A stretch of 36,686 nt of DNA from Prevotella sp. UBA1104 (GTDB lineage Bacteria > Bacteroidota > Bacteroidia > Bacteroidales > Bacteroidaceae), in contig DCBP01000118.1 in assembly GCA_002314055.1 (NCBI GenBank), positions 1,094 through 37,779 of the forward strand. The letters are read 5' to 3'. Shown one piece after another: positions 1-7,315 of the stretch. Position numbers and translations under genes: made by a program. Every line of letters starts with the position of its first letter. The first letter of the stretch is position 1. Below the pieces are notes generated by a model. The model saw nothing but the letters and a program-made list of their open reading frames with translations. It was not told the origin of the DNA and made no database searches.

Positions 1-798
1 CAGTACGGACAGGACCGCGTGGGAGCACAGTCGGTTACGGAGACCGTGCAGGTGCGCTTCAACTGGAACGCTTCGTGCACACCGAAGAAATGCCGCGACT
101 ACTTCCAGAAGGTGGTTACCGACGGCCCCGTGTCGCGCATCGCCTTCTCCACGATAGAACGCCGGCCGTGCGGTTCGCCGATTCCCGTTTACGGCACTTA
201 CGACGCTGCTTTCGACGAGGAGCTGAAGCCGTATATCGACAACCTGGTGAAGGCTCGCGGACTGGTGGAATGCAGACAGCTGACGAGGCTGGCGCAGACG
301 CTCGTTGAGGAGAATGCCGAGTTTGCAAGGCTCTCGCAAAACTACGTGTTCGAGAATCTCTCCTTCCGTGCCACGGTCATTGCATGGCTCAAGGCGTGCG
401 TGCTGTATGTGGCTAACGGGTGCCGGTGGGAGAAGCAGATTGAGGACTTTGCCAGGTGGTCGCTGCGCTACGACCTGTGGTGCAAGCTGCAGCTCTTCGG
501 ACAGATGATTTATGACGCCGACAACGACTCTTCGTCGACGCCCAGAACGGCTCCCAAGGGACCGAAGAACTTGCTCGAAATGCTGCCCGAGGAGTTTACT
601 GCTGCCGACTACATCCAGGTGAGACAGGCTGAAGGCTTCGACTGCGACAATGCGCGCACCGTAAACGGTGCCCTCAGCCAATGGGTCCACCGGGGATACA
701 TCGTGCGCATCGACACGGATGATGACGATGACAATTACAGTAAGATTTTCCGCAAGGTGAACATAAGCAACAACAAGGCGGCAGCAAAGCGGAAATAA
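1..798 (+). CDS. DUF3987-like mobile-element protein, 3' part
   Basis: The frame is open to the left edge (codons before the GTG at 19 read Q-Y-G-Q-D-R), so this is the C-terminal part of a longer protein. The visible ~265 residues resemble the C-terminal half of the DUF3987/primase-helicase-like proteins common on Bacteroidetes mobile elements. No Walker motif lies in the visible part; it would be upstream. The tail holds a winged-helix-like stretch (LEMLPEEFTAADYIQ ... GALSQWVHRGYIVRI), an acidic DDDDD run and a basic C-terminus. The gene is GC-richer than the genes further right and is followed 17 bp later by a DUF5675 gene, which fits a mobile-element or prophage cassette. The family call rests on recalled resemblance; no alignment was run. 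Confidence 0.6.
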   Translation, partial: QYGQDRVGAQSVTETVQVRFNWNASCTPKKCRDYFQKVVTDGPVSRIAFSTIERRPCGSPIPVYGTYDAAFDEELKPYIDNLVKARGLVECRQLTRLAQTLVEENAEFARLSQNYVFENLSFRATVIAWLKACVLYVANGCRWEKQIEDFARWSLRYDLWCKLQLFGQMIYDADNDSSSTPRTAPKGPKNLLEMLPEEFTAADYIQVRQAEGFDCDNARTVNGALSQWVHRGYIVRIDTDDDDDNYSKIFRKVNISNNKAAAKRK

Positions 799-815
799 AT
801 ATAATATTTCAAATT

Positions 816-1238
816 ATGGAACTGAAACTTAAAAGAATTGCCCGCAAAGGGGGCTACACGATAGGACGGCTTTATGCTGTAAAGTCTACAGGCGAGGATG
901 AATACCTCTTCGACACTCTCGAACCGCAATGGCGCGACCTGGCGCACGGCGCACGCAAGATACGGGGCAAGACGGCTATCCCCGAAGGCAGATACCCGAT
1001 TGCCGTAACATGGTCGCCAAGGTTTGGCAAATGGCTGCCGCTGCTCGTGGGGGTGCCTGCCTTCGAGGGAGTGAGAATTCACAGCGGCAACTCGGCTAAG
1101 GATACCGAGGGGTGCATACTCGTGGGCGAGAACAGGAAGAAGGGCATGGTGCTCAACTCGCGCGCGGCGATGAGCAAGCTGATGAAGCTGCTCGACGGCA
1201 GAACACCCGGCGAACCGACTTGGATTACGGTTTCATGA
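816..1238 (+). CDS. DUF5675 family protein
   Basis: A 140-residue protein matching the DUF5675 pattern: an N-terminal beta-rich start with GYTIGRLYAV, then DTLEPQWRDL, a conserved IPEGRYPIAVTWSPRFGK segment, and the GVRIHSGNSAKDTEGCILVG core with conserved His, Ser and Cys. The family is found in phages and integrated elements and has no firmly established biochemical role. Its HSGN...GCILVG core is reminiscent of peptidoglycan-active folds, which is inference only. The ATG at 816 lies 17 bp after the previous stop, so the two genes are probably co-transcribed. Length is normal for the family. Confidence 0.8.
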   Translation: MELKLKRIARKGGYTIGRLYAVKSTGEDEYLFDTLEPQWRDLAHGARKIRGKTAIPEGRYPIAVTWSPRFGKWLPLLVGVPAFEGVRIHSGNSAKDTEGCILVGENRKKGMVLNSRAAMSKLMKLLDGRTPGEPTWITVS

Positions 1239-1256
1239 AGCGGCGCGAAATAAAAA

Positions 1257-1288
1257 TTTGGATTTTCGAATATAAAAATCTATCTTTG
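1257..1288 (+). promoter_or_regulatory. Bacteroidetes-type promoter for the small membrane protein
   Basis: TTTG at 1257-1260 (-33 box), a 20-bp spacer, then TATCTTTG at 1281-1288 (-7 box). This is a near-ideal match to TTTG-N19-21-TAnnTTTG. It lies 18 bp after the DUF5675 stop and 51 bp before the ORF at 1340, which supports that short ORF being expressed separately. Confidence 0.75.
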
Positions 1289-1339
1289 CAGCACTATAGG
1301 CGGGAATTCAAGTCTACACCTTATTAATATATATATGTA

Positions 1340-1555
1340 ATGCGAAAGAATATAATAAAAAAGACTGTTGGCAAGATTTCAGGTATTAATCTTGCAGCAA
1401 CCGGAATACTGATGCTGGTAATTATGGCAATACTGCTGGCAGTAAGCTTCAGCCTGGAGATAGAGAGCAACCTGCCGCTATGGACAGCCGTACTGCTCAT
1501 GGCAACAGGCACCGTGGCTATCATCATGCAACTGAAAAAGACAGCACGGAAATAG
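1340..1555 (+). CDS. Small two-helix membrane protein, unknown function
   Basis: A 71-residue ORF, not recognised as a named family. It has a basic N-terminus (MRKNIIKKTVGK), a hydrophobic helix at about residues 17-36, a short polar turn (LEIESNLPLW) and a second hydrophobic helix at about 45-63, ending in KKTARK. The arrangement predicts a hairpin inner-membrane protein with both ends in the cytoplasm. A good promoter lies 51 bp upstream and the gene stands alone between the DUF5675 gene and rpsA. Coding status is supported by the promoter and the regular topology, but not by homology. Confidence 0.5.
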   Translation: MRKNIIKKTVGKISGINLAATGILMLVIMAILLAVSFSLEIESNLPLWTAVLLMATGTVAIIMQLKKTARK

Positions 1556-1659
1556 GCAGAAAGGCGCAAAGAGTACATCTGAAAGTTAAAAAAAAATAAA
1601 ACTTACGACAAAAGTCCCCCATCGGGCATGTTGTAAAACATTATATAATAAAAAAGATG

Positions 1660-1667
1660 TACCTTTG
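1660..1667 (+). promoter_or_regulatory. -7 box for rpsA
   Basis: TACCTTTG at 1660-1667 matches TAnnTTTG and is followed by an AT-rich leader of about 60 nt with no Shine-Dalgarno sequence, ending at the rpsA ATG at 1734. The -33 region is weak (TTGT at 1631-1634, spacing too long). The leader contains repeated TTATTAATTT-like words. Confidence 0.65.
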
Positions 1668-1733
1668 CAGCCGATTTATTAATTCACATAAAGTCTAACT
1701 TTATTAATTTAAAACAAAACATTTATTAATTTT

Positions 1734-3506
1734 ATGGCAGATTTTAAGAACGTACAGCCGTTGGCAGACTTCAATTGGGACGAGTTTGAGAACGGAACAA
1801 AGGCCAACGTCAGCAAGGAAGACTTGCAGAAGGCCTACGACGAAACTCTGAACAAGGTAAGCGAGCACCAGGTTGTTGAGGGTACCGTAATCTCTATCGA
1901 CAAGAAAGAGGTAATCGTAAACATCGGTTACAAGAGCGACGGTATCATTCCTGCAAGCGAATTCCGCTACAATCCAGATCTCAAGGTTGGCGACAAGGTT
2001 GAAGTTTACGTTGAGAATCAGGAAGACAAGAAGGGTCAGCTCCTTCTCTCTCACAAGAAGGCTCGCCTCAGCAAGAGCTGGGAGCGCGTTAATGCTGCTC
2101 TGGAGAACGAGGAAGTTATCCAGGGTTACATCAAGTGCCGCACTAAGGGCGGTATGATTGTTGACGTATTCGGAATCGAGGCATTCTTGCCAGGAAGCCA
2201 GATTGACGTTCACCCAATACGCGACTACGACGTATTCGTAGGCAAGACAATGGAGTTCAAGGTTGTAAAGATCAACCAGGAGTTCCGCAACGTAGTTGTT
2301 TCTCACAAGGCTCTTATCGAGGCTGAGTTGGAAGCACAGAAGAAAGAAATTATCAGCAAGCTGGAGAAGGGTCAGATCCTCGAGGGTACTGTTAAGAACA
2401 TCACTTCTTACGGTGTATTCGTTGACCTCGGCGGTGTTGACGGACTCATCCACATCACAGACCTCTCTTGGGGCCGCGTAAGCGATCCACACGAGGTTGT
2501 TTCGCTCGACCAGAAGATCAACGTGGTTATCCTCGACTTCGACGACGAGAAGAAGCGTATCGCTCTTGGTTTGAAGCAGCTTACTCCTCACCCATGGGAT
2601 GCTCTTGACCCGAACTTGAAGGTTGGCGACCACGTTAAGGGTAAGGTTGTCGTTATCGCTGACTACGGTGCATTCGTTGAGATTGCTCCGGGCGTAGAGG
2701 GCCTGATCCACGTATCAGAGATGAGCTGGAGCCAGCACCTGCGTTCAGCACAGGAGTTCCTGCACGTTGGCGACGAGGTAGAGGCAGTTATCCTGACTCT
2801 CGACCGCGAGGAGCGCAAGATGTCTCTCGGCATCAAGCAGCTTAAAGAGGATCCATGGGAGACTATCGAGGTTAAATATCCTGTTGGCAGCAAGCACACA
2901 GCTAAGGTTCGCAACTTCACTAACTTCGGTATCTTCGTTGAGCTCGAGGAAGGTGTTGACGGACTTATCCATATCTCTGACCTCTCTTGGACCAAGAAGG
3001 TTAAGCACCCTTCAGAGTTCACACAGGTTGGTGCAGACATCGATGTTGTTGTTCTCGACATCGACAAGGACAACCGCCGCTTGAGCCTCGGCCACAAGCA
3101 GCTCGAGGAGAATCCTTGGGACACTTACGAGACTATCTATACTCCAGGTTCTGTACACAAGGGCAAGATTACCGAGATGATGGACAAGGGTGCCGTTATT
3201 ACTCTCGACGAGGGTGGCGAGGGCTTCGCAACTCCTAAGCATCTCGTTAAGGAGGATGGCTCACAGGCTCAGCTTGGCGAAGAGCTCGACTTCAAGGTTA
3301 TCGAGTTCGTTAAGGAGACTAAGCGCATCATTCTCTCTCACAGCCGCACATTCGAGGATGTTAAGGACGAGCCGAAGAAGGCTCCTCGCAAGAAGTCATC
3401 TAAGAAGGAGGACACTCCAGCTATCAACAATGTAGCTGCTTCTACTACTCTTGGTGACATCGACGCTCTCGCAGCTTTGAAGGCTAAGATGGAGAAAGGC
3501 GAATAA
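1734..3506 (+). CDS. rpsA: 30S ribosomal protein S1
   Basis: 590 residues, close to the usual Bacteroidetes S1 length. Six S1/OB-fold repeats are visible: about 45-115 (VVEGTVISIDKKEVIVNIG), 125-195 (VIQGYIKCRTKGGMIVDV), 212-280 (GTVKNITSYGVFVDLGG), 297-370 (GKVVVIADYGAFVEI), 382-455 (AKVRNFTNFGIFVELEEG) and 470-540 (HKGKITEMMDKGAVI). A lysine-rich tail (KKAPRKKSSKKED) follows. Repeats 3-5 carry the classic G-x-FV-x-L/I...GLIH(I/V)S core. S1 binds mRNA on the 30S subunit; in Bacteroidetes, where Shine-Dalgarno use is rare, it is thought to matter for start selection. Codon use is strongly biased, as expected for an abundant ribosomal protein, and this produces long antisense open frames. Single gene, own promoter and terminator. 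Confidence 0.97.
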   Translation: MADFKNVQPLADFNWDEFENGTKANVSKEDLQKAYDETLNKVSEHQVVEGTVISIDKKEVIVNIGYKSDGIIPASEFRYNPDLKVGDKVEVYVENQEDKKGQLLLSHKKARLSKSWERVNAALENEEVIQGYIKCRTKGGMIVDVFGIEAFLPGSQIDVHPIRDYDVFVGKTMEFKVVKINQEFRNVVVSHKALIEAELEAQKKEIISKLEKGQILEGTVKNITSYGVFVDLGGVDGLIHITDLSWGRVSDPHEVVSLDQKINVVILDFDDEKKRIALGLKQLTPHPWDALDPNLKVGDHVKGKVVVIADYGAFVEIAPGVEGLIHVSEMSWSQHLRSAQEFLHVGDEVEAVILTLDREERKMSLGIKQLKEDPWETIEVKYPVGSKHTAKVRNFTNFGIFVELEEGVDGLIHISDLSWTKKVKHPSEFTQVGADIDVVVLDIDKDNRRLSLGHKQLEENPWDTYETIYTPGSVHKGKITEMMDKGAVITLDEGGEGFATPKHLVKEDGSQAQLGEELDFKVIEFVKETKRIILSHSRTFEDVKDEPKKAPRKKSSKKEDTPAINNVAASTTLGDIDALAALKAKMEKGE

Positions 3507-3547
3507 ATTTAGATAATTAAAAAATTATCATACTTCAAAAGGACGAT

Positions 3548-3583
3548 AAAGGCAAGCCTCACGGCTTGCCTTTATTTTTTTTT
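3548..3583 (+). terminator. Rho-independent terminator of rpsA
   Basis: GGCAAGCC (3551-3558), loop TCAC, GGCTTGCC (3563-3570). The stem is extended by AAA/TTT on either side and followed by a long T tract to about 3583. It lies 41 bp after the rpsA stop. Confidence 0.9.
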
Positions 3584-3610
3584 AAGAATGAATTTCAAGT
3601 TCCGGATTAT

Positions 3611-3669
3611 GATCTTCCACTCCACGCATGATCTTACACTCCCACGCATTATCTTCCCCTCCCCCGCCT
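3611..3669. repeat. Three degenerate ~20-bp tandem units
   Basis: Three neighbouring units share a GATCTTNCACTCCCACGCAT-like pattern: 3611-3629, 3630-3649 and 3650-3669. The third is the most diverged and forms the left end of the inverted-repeat element starting at 3653. This suggests the element's terminal sequence has been partly duplicated outward. Confidence 0.6.
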
Positions 3670-3969
3670 CCCCTTCCTGGGGCGGAGCAGTTACTCTTTC
3701 TGCTAAAAACAGAAGTACTGTTGAGCACACCATGCTATTGTGACTTAGGGGGCGGAGCAGTTACTCTTTCTGCTAAAAAACAGAAGTACTATTGAGCACA
3801 CCATGCTGTTGTGACTTAGGGGCGGAAAAGTTACTCTTTCTGCTAAAAAAACAGAGATAATTACTTGTAAAATTAGTAATGATACAGATTTAGTAATGAT
3901 AAATATGCAAGGTTATAGCAATTAAGTGAAACTGCTCCGCCCCTGGAAGGGGAGGCGGGGGAGGGGAAG
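3653..3969. mobile_element. Non-coding element, copy 1, with ~40-bp terminal inverted repeats
   Basis: The left arm 3653-3692 and the right arm 3930-3969 are inverted copies that match at 39 of 40 positions by eye. They start CTTCCCCTCCCCCGCCTCCC and end in GGGGCGGAGCAGTT. The 317-bp element has no convincing ORF. Its interior holds two extra 70-bp direct repeats plus a core (about 3821-3930) that matches the reverse complement of copy 2 at 5357-5532. Removing two 70-bp units gives 177 bp, versus 176 bp for copy 2. No clear target-site duplication is visible. It behaves like a MITE-type or intergenic palindromic repeat. It ends 23 bp from the stop codon of the minus-strand DEAD-box gene. A transposase for it was not found in the window. 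Confidence 0.75.
3681..3859. repeat. 70-bp direct repeats inside element copy 1
   Basis: Two near-identical 70-bp units, 3681-3750 and 3751-3820, each begin GGCGGAGCAGTTACTCTTTC and end GTGACTTAGG(G). They differ at only a few positions (for example ACTGTTG versus ACTATTG, and an A-run length change). A third partial unit, 3821-3859, shares only the first ~28 bases before running into the element core. There are no unique spacers, so this is tandem duplication and not a CRISPR array. Confidence 0.85.
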
Positions 3970-3992
3970 TTTATATCCCTAATCTCTCACCC

Positions 3993-5336
3993 CTACTCCA
4001 GAACGAGTTCTACTACTGTTTTCACTCCTTTTATCTTCTCGCCGGCAGCGAGACGCAGAACAGACTTCGCCTTGTCTCTGACGACTGCCACATAGCAGTA
4101 TCTGTCGGCAACGTCTATCCGTCCTATCTCGTTGCCCGAGAGTCTGCACTTCTTGCACAGGAAGCCCAGGACGTCACCCTTGGAAAGCTTGTCTTTCTTT
4201 CCCTTACCGATGTAAAGCGTAACCATACGCGGCTGAGGAACAGGAAGCTCAGCGTCGGGCAGAGAATATTCCGTAAGGTCGGGGTCGATATATTCCGGCA
4301 GCTGCTCTTGCGGACCGAGCAACACGAAGGTGCGGCCCTCAGCATCCCAACGTGCCGTGCGCCCTACCCTATGCGTGTATTCGGCTGCTCCCTGAGGTAG
4401 ATGGTAGTGTACGATGTTGCTGACTTCAGGAATGTCGAGTCCGCGTGAAGCTAAATCCGTTGACACAAGTACGGTGGAAGAGCCGTTGCTGAACTTATAC
4501 AGATTGTCTTCGCGCTCGTGCTGGTCCATGCCGCCATGATAGAAGCTACATACGAAGCCTTTTTCCTTGAGAAATGAAGCGACGCGCTCTACGCTGTTGC
4601 GGTAGTTCAGGAAGACGATGCTGCTGCTGTCGCCAAAGCTGAGCAGAAGGCGGTAGAGAGTGTCGAGCTTGTCTTTGTCGGGAGAATAGACTACGTATTT
4701 GCTGATTCTTTCAGACACGTCCATGCCGGGCTCCGCAGTTTGCGAGTAGTCGATACGACTTGTTTTCTGCATGTTCACGAAGTCGGGAATGGAGTCGGAA
4801 TCGGTTGCCGAGAGCAGGATGCGGCGCTCCACACACGGCATGGTGGCGATGGCGCGCTTCATCTCGTCGGCGAAGCCCATCTCGAGCGACTTGTCGAATT
4901 CGTCGACGACGAGCAGGCGCACTCCGTTCGGGTTGAGGTTACGCTTGGCGAAATGGTCGTTGAGTCTGCCGGGTGTGGCGAAGACTACCTGTGGAGCGAC
5001 TTTCTTTATCTCGCGGTGCTCGTCCATAGCGGCACGCCCGCCATAAAGGGCAAGGGCACGCAGGGGGAGGCCCATAGACTTAAAGACGTCGTAAGACTGT
5101 TTTGCCAATTCTCTTGTAGGAACCATGACAACCATCTGCAGCGTGTCGAGCACGGGGTTGAGTTTGAAGACCGACGGCAGCAGATAGGCAAGGGTCTTTC
5201 CGGTGCCCGTGGGCGAAATGACGAGAATGTCGTTGGCGGTCGTCGCCATGATGCGTGCAACATCAAGTTGCATGTCGTTGAGCTTCTCGATATGAAGCTT
5301 CTGTAGGATACTGTCTATATTCATATTCTTTTTCAT
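3993..5336 (-). CDS. DEAD-box ATP-dependent RNA helicase with DbpA-like C-terminus
   Basis: 447 residues with the full superfamily 2 helicase set. These are the Q-motif region (LNDMQLDVARIM), Walker A SPTGTGKT (41-48), PTRELA, TPGR, motif II written DEFD (145-148, a common Bacteroidetes variant of DEAD), SAT (176-178) and motif VI HRVGRTAR. The last ~75 residues (YIGKGKKDKLSKGDVLGFLC ... GRIDVADRYCYVAV) resemble the DbpA/CsdA RNA-binding domain, so a role in rRNA folding or ribosome assembly is likely. The start at 5336 gives MKKNMNIDS; an internal ATG at 5324 is also possible. Inverted element copies lie on both sides: one ends 23 bp past the stop, the other begins 20 bp before the start. 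No TAnnTTTG box was seen in that upstream space, so expression may come from dnaB read-through or an unusual promoter. Confidence 0.9.
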   Translation of the reverse strand: MKKNMNIDSILQKLHIEKLNDMQLDVARIMATTANDILVISPTGTGKTLAYLLPSVFKLNPVLDTLQMVVMVPTRELAKQSYDVFKSMGLPLRALALYGGRAAMDEHREIKKVAPQVVFATPGRLNDHFAKRNLNPNGVRLLVVDEFDKSLEMGFADEMKRAIATMPCVERRILLSATDSDSIPDFVNMQKTSRIDYSQTAEPGMDVSERISKYVVYSPDKDKLDTLYRLLLSFGDSSSIVFLNYRNSVERVASFLKEKGFVCSFYHGGMDQHEREDNLYKFSNGSSTVLVSTDLASRGLDIPEVSNIVHYHLPQGAAEYTHRVGRTARWDAEGRTFVLLGPQEQLPEYIDPDLTEYSLPDAELPVPQPRMVTLYIGKGKKDKLSKGDVLGFLCKKCRLSGNEIGRIDVADRYCYVAVVRDKAKSVLRLAAGEKIKGVKTVVELVLE

Positions 5337-5356
5337 TCAAGTTTCGGATTTATAAT

Positions 5357-5532
5357 CTTCCCCTCCCCCGCCTCCCCCTCCGGGGGCGGAGCAGTTACCT
5401 TTTATTACCATAGCCTTACATGTCTGTCATTACTAAATCAGTAGCATTACTACATTTACAAGTAAATATCTCTGTCTTTAGCAGAAAGAGTAACTGCTCC
5501 GCCCCTGTCAAGGGGAGGCGGGGGAGGGGAAG
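5357..5532. mobile_element. Non-coding element, copy 2, inverted relative to copy 1
   Basis: A 176-bp element that begins CTTCCCCTCCCCCGCCTCCC (5357) and ends with its inverted copy at 5532. The inner arm words are GGGGCGGAGCAGTTAC and GTAACTGCTCCGCCCC. Its reverse complement aligns along its length with copy 1, including the core words GTTACTCTTTCTGCTAAA, AGAGATA-TTACTTGTAAA and GATTTAGTAATGA. Outside the arms, CAAGTTTCGGATTTATAAT on the left partly mirrors the right flank and resembles the left flank of copy 1. It lies between dnaB and the DEAD-box gene, both on the minus strand. The palindrome would be transcribed into the 5' leader of the latter. Confidence 0.75.
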
Positions 5533-5569
5533 ACGAAATCTGAAACTTCAGTTTTTTACTTATTGTCGA

Positions 5570-7072
5570 TTAGAACGGTGGAATGTCGCCGGCAGGCAGA
5601 GGCGGAATGGAACCGTCGTCGAGAGGGTCTCCGCCGTTCAGCTTGCTGCCGATAATCTCACCGCCCATATCGGGTGCAGATATTTTTCTCTCGTCAGGAT
5701 TCTGGAAGCGTGTAAATGCTCCCTTGAAAGCCAATGTAACGTCGCCGGTACTTCCCTTACGGTGTTTTGCTATAATGATCTGAGCCATTCCCCGAAGGTC
5801 GTGTCCGTGTTCGTCCTCCAGGATGTGGTAGTATTCGGGGCGGTGGACGAAGAGCACCATGTCGGCATCCTGCTCAATGGCTCCCGATTCACGCAGGTCG
5901 CTCAGCTGCGGGCGCTTGCCTTCAAGGCCGTCGCGGTTTTCTACTGTTCGGTTGAGCTGGGAAAGGGCGAGCACGGGGATGTTCAGCTCCTTGGCAAGAC
6001 CTTTTAGCGAACGGCTGATTGTAGAGACCTCCTCCTGTCGGCTTCCGAATTTTGCTCCGTTGGCGTTCATGAGCTGGAGGTAGTCGATCATTATCATCCT
6101 GACGCCTTTCTCGCGCACGAGTCGCCGTGCTTTTGTACGGAGTTCGAAGATTGACATTCCTGCCGTATCATCCAGGAAGATGGGGGCATTCTGCAACTTT
6201 CCGATGTTGGAGTCGAGGCGTTTCCATTCCTCGTCGTCGAGCTGACCGTTAAGGATTTTTCGTCCCTCCACCTCACAGACGTTGGAAATCAGTCGGTTTA
6301 CGAGCTGCACGTTGTTCATCTCGAGCGAGAAGAAGGCGATAGGAGTGTTATAGTCAACGGCGATGTTCTTTGCGAGCGAAAGGGCGAATGCTGTTTTACC
6401 CATGGCAGGGCGTCCGGCAAGAATGATGAGGTCGCTGTTTTGCCATCCGGCGGTCATCTCGTCGAGTTTCCGGTAGCCGGTAGGAATACCTGTAAGCTCT
6501 CCCTTGTTTTCGGCAGCTTTCTTCAGGATGTTGATGGCTTCTTTCACGACGGGGTCTACTTGTGTGTAGTCTTGCCGGAGGTTTTTCTGCGACAGTTCGA
6601 AGAGGCTGGACTCCGTTTCCTGCATCAGCTCGTCTACGTCCACCGTATCGTCGAAGGCCTTGGTCTCGACTACGCTGGCAAAGGAGATGAGCTGTCGCGC
6701 CATGTATTTCTGCTGCAGGATGTGGGCATGATACTCGATGTGGGCAGACGACGCCACATGCGAGCTCAGTTCTACGATGTATGCCTGTCCGCCGCATTCG
6801 TCGAGAGTTCCTTCGTGTCGGAGTTCCTCGATGACGGTGAGGATGTCTACCGGTTTTTCGTCGATATTGAGTTTTTGTATAGCCTGGTAAATCTTCTGAT
6901 GTCTCGGTTCATAGAATGTTTCGGGGTGGAGGATTTCTCCCACCACGGTGAAGGCGTCTTTATCTATCATCAGCGCTCCGAGCACGATTTTCTCTATATC
7001 GGGTGCCTGTGGCTGCAGATGTCCATAGTCGCTGTCAATCTGTCTGCTTGTTTTTTTCCGCTGTTCTGCCAT
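5570..7072 (-). CDS. dnaB: Replicative DNA helicase DnaB
   Basis: 500 residues. The N-terminal DnaB domain (about 25-125, PDIEKIVLGALMIDKDAF) is followed by a linker and the RecA-like motor with Walker A GRPAMGKT (220-227), Walker B MIMIDYLQLM, and the SQLNRTVENR and SGAIEQDADMVLFVHRPEYY motifs. The acidic/proline tail (GGDPLDDGSIPPLPAGDIPPF) is typical of Bacteroidetes. It is the hexameric fork helicase. A TAACTTTG box on the minus strand (7113-7120) lies about 40 bp upstream of the ATG, and a GAAGAAT microsatellite sits just beyond it. No intein was seen. Confidence 0.97.
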   Translation of the reverse strand: MAEQRKKTSRQIDSDYGHLQPQAPDIEKIVLGALMIDKDAFTVVGEILHPETFYEPRHQKIYQAIQKLNIDEKPVDILTVIEELRHEGTLDECGGQAYIVELSSHVASSAHIEYHAHILQQKYMARQLISFASVVETKAFDDTVDVDELMQETESSLFELSQKNLRQDYTQVDPVVKEAINILKKAAENKGELTGIPTGYRKLDEMTAGWQNSDLIILAGRPAMGKTAFALSLAKNIAVDYNTPIAFFSLEMNNVQLVNRLISNVCEVEGRKILNGQLDDEEWKRLDSNIGKLQNAPIFLDDTAGMSIFELRTKARRLVREKGVRMIMIDYLQLMNANGAKFGSRQEEVSTISRSLKGLAKELNIPVLALSQLNRTVENRDGLEGKRPQLSDLRESGAIEQDADMVLFVHRPEYYHILEDEHGHDLRGMAQIIIAKHRKGSTGDVTLAFKGAFTRFQNPDERKISAPDMGGEIIGSKLNGGDPLDDGSIPPLPAGDIPPF

Positions 7073-7112
7073 TTTTATTTTATTTCTTTAGGATACATAT
7101 TTTTCATGTGTG

Positions 7113-7120
7113 CAAAGTTA
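7113..7120 (-). promoter_or_regulatory. -7 box for dnaB
   Basis: The minus strand reads TAACTTTG, matching TAnnTTTG, about 40 bp upstream of the dnaB ATG. No good -33 TTTG was found at the expected spacing. The region just upstream is the GAAGAAT repeat. Confidence 0.6.
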
Positions 7121-7149
7121 TGGATAATATCTGAGAAAATGAAGAAAAT

Positions 7150-7212
7150 GAAGAATGAAGAATGAAGAATGAAGAATGAAGAATGAAGAATGAAGAATGA
7201 AGAATGAAGAAT
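7150..7212. repeat. Heptanucleotide microsatellite (GAAGAAT)x9
   Basis: Nine exact tandem copies of GAAGAAT, preceded by an imperfect GAAGAAAAT. A period of 7 bp and perfect copies make slippage likely. It starts about 30 bp upstream of the dnaB -7 box, so copy number could change the upstream region of that promoter. Confidence 0.95.
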
Positions 7213-7253
7213 GCGGGTTACCTTGTTTATACTGACAAGAGTAACCCGCATTC
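7209..7253. repeat. 13-bp inverted repeat between the response regulator gene and dnaB
   Basis: GAATGCGGGTTAC (7209-7221) and GTAACCCGCATTC (7241-7253) are exact inverted copies around a 19-nt loop. There is no T tract on either side, so it is not a textbook intrinsic terminator. It could still end the response regulator transcript by another route, or serve as a protein site. Confidence 0.6.
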
Positions 7254-7315
7254 CTAATTCCTAATCCCTAATTTCTAATTCCTAATTCCTAATTAGAAAT
7301 AATTCCTAATTAGGT
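7254..7315. repeat. CTAATTC-type simple repeat after the response regulator gene
   Basis: Degenerate tandem CTAATTC / ATTAGGA words fill the space from the hairpin to the response regulator stop codon. A related tract occurs at 9849-9910 beside the antiporter gene, so this is a dispersed low-complexity repeat. Confidence 0.8.

Noticed and set aside
1704..2711. Long minus-strand ORF (335 codons) opposite rpsA
   Set aside because: It is antisense to the strongly codon-biased S1 gene, starts without a promoter, and its translation is a low-complexity Leu/Val/Asn-rich sequence typical of antisense shadows.
3681..3859. CRISPR array
   Set aside because: Only two full direct repeats and a part, each 70 bp and adjacent with no unique spacers, and no cas genes in the window.
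6440..7165. Plus-strand ORF of 241 codons opposite dnaB
   Set aside because: It lies antisense to conserved dnaB sequence, runs into the GAAGAAT repeat, and has no family resemblance.
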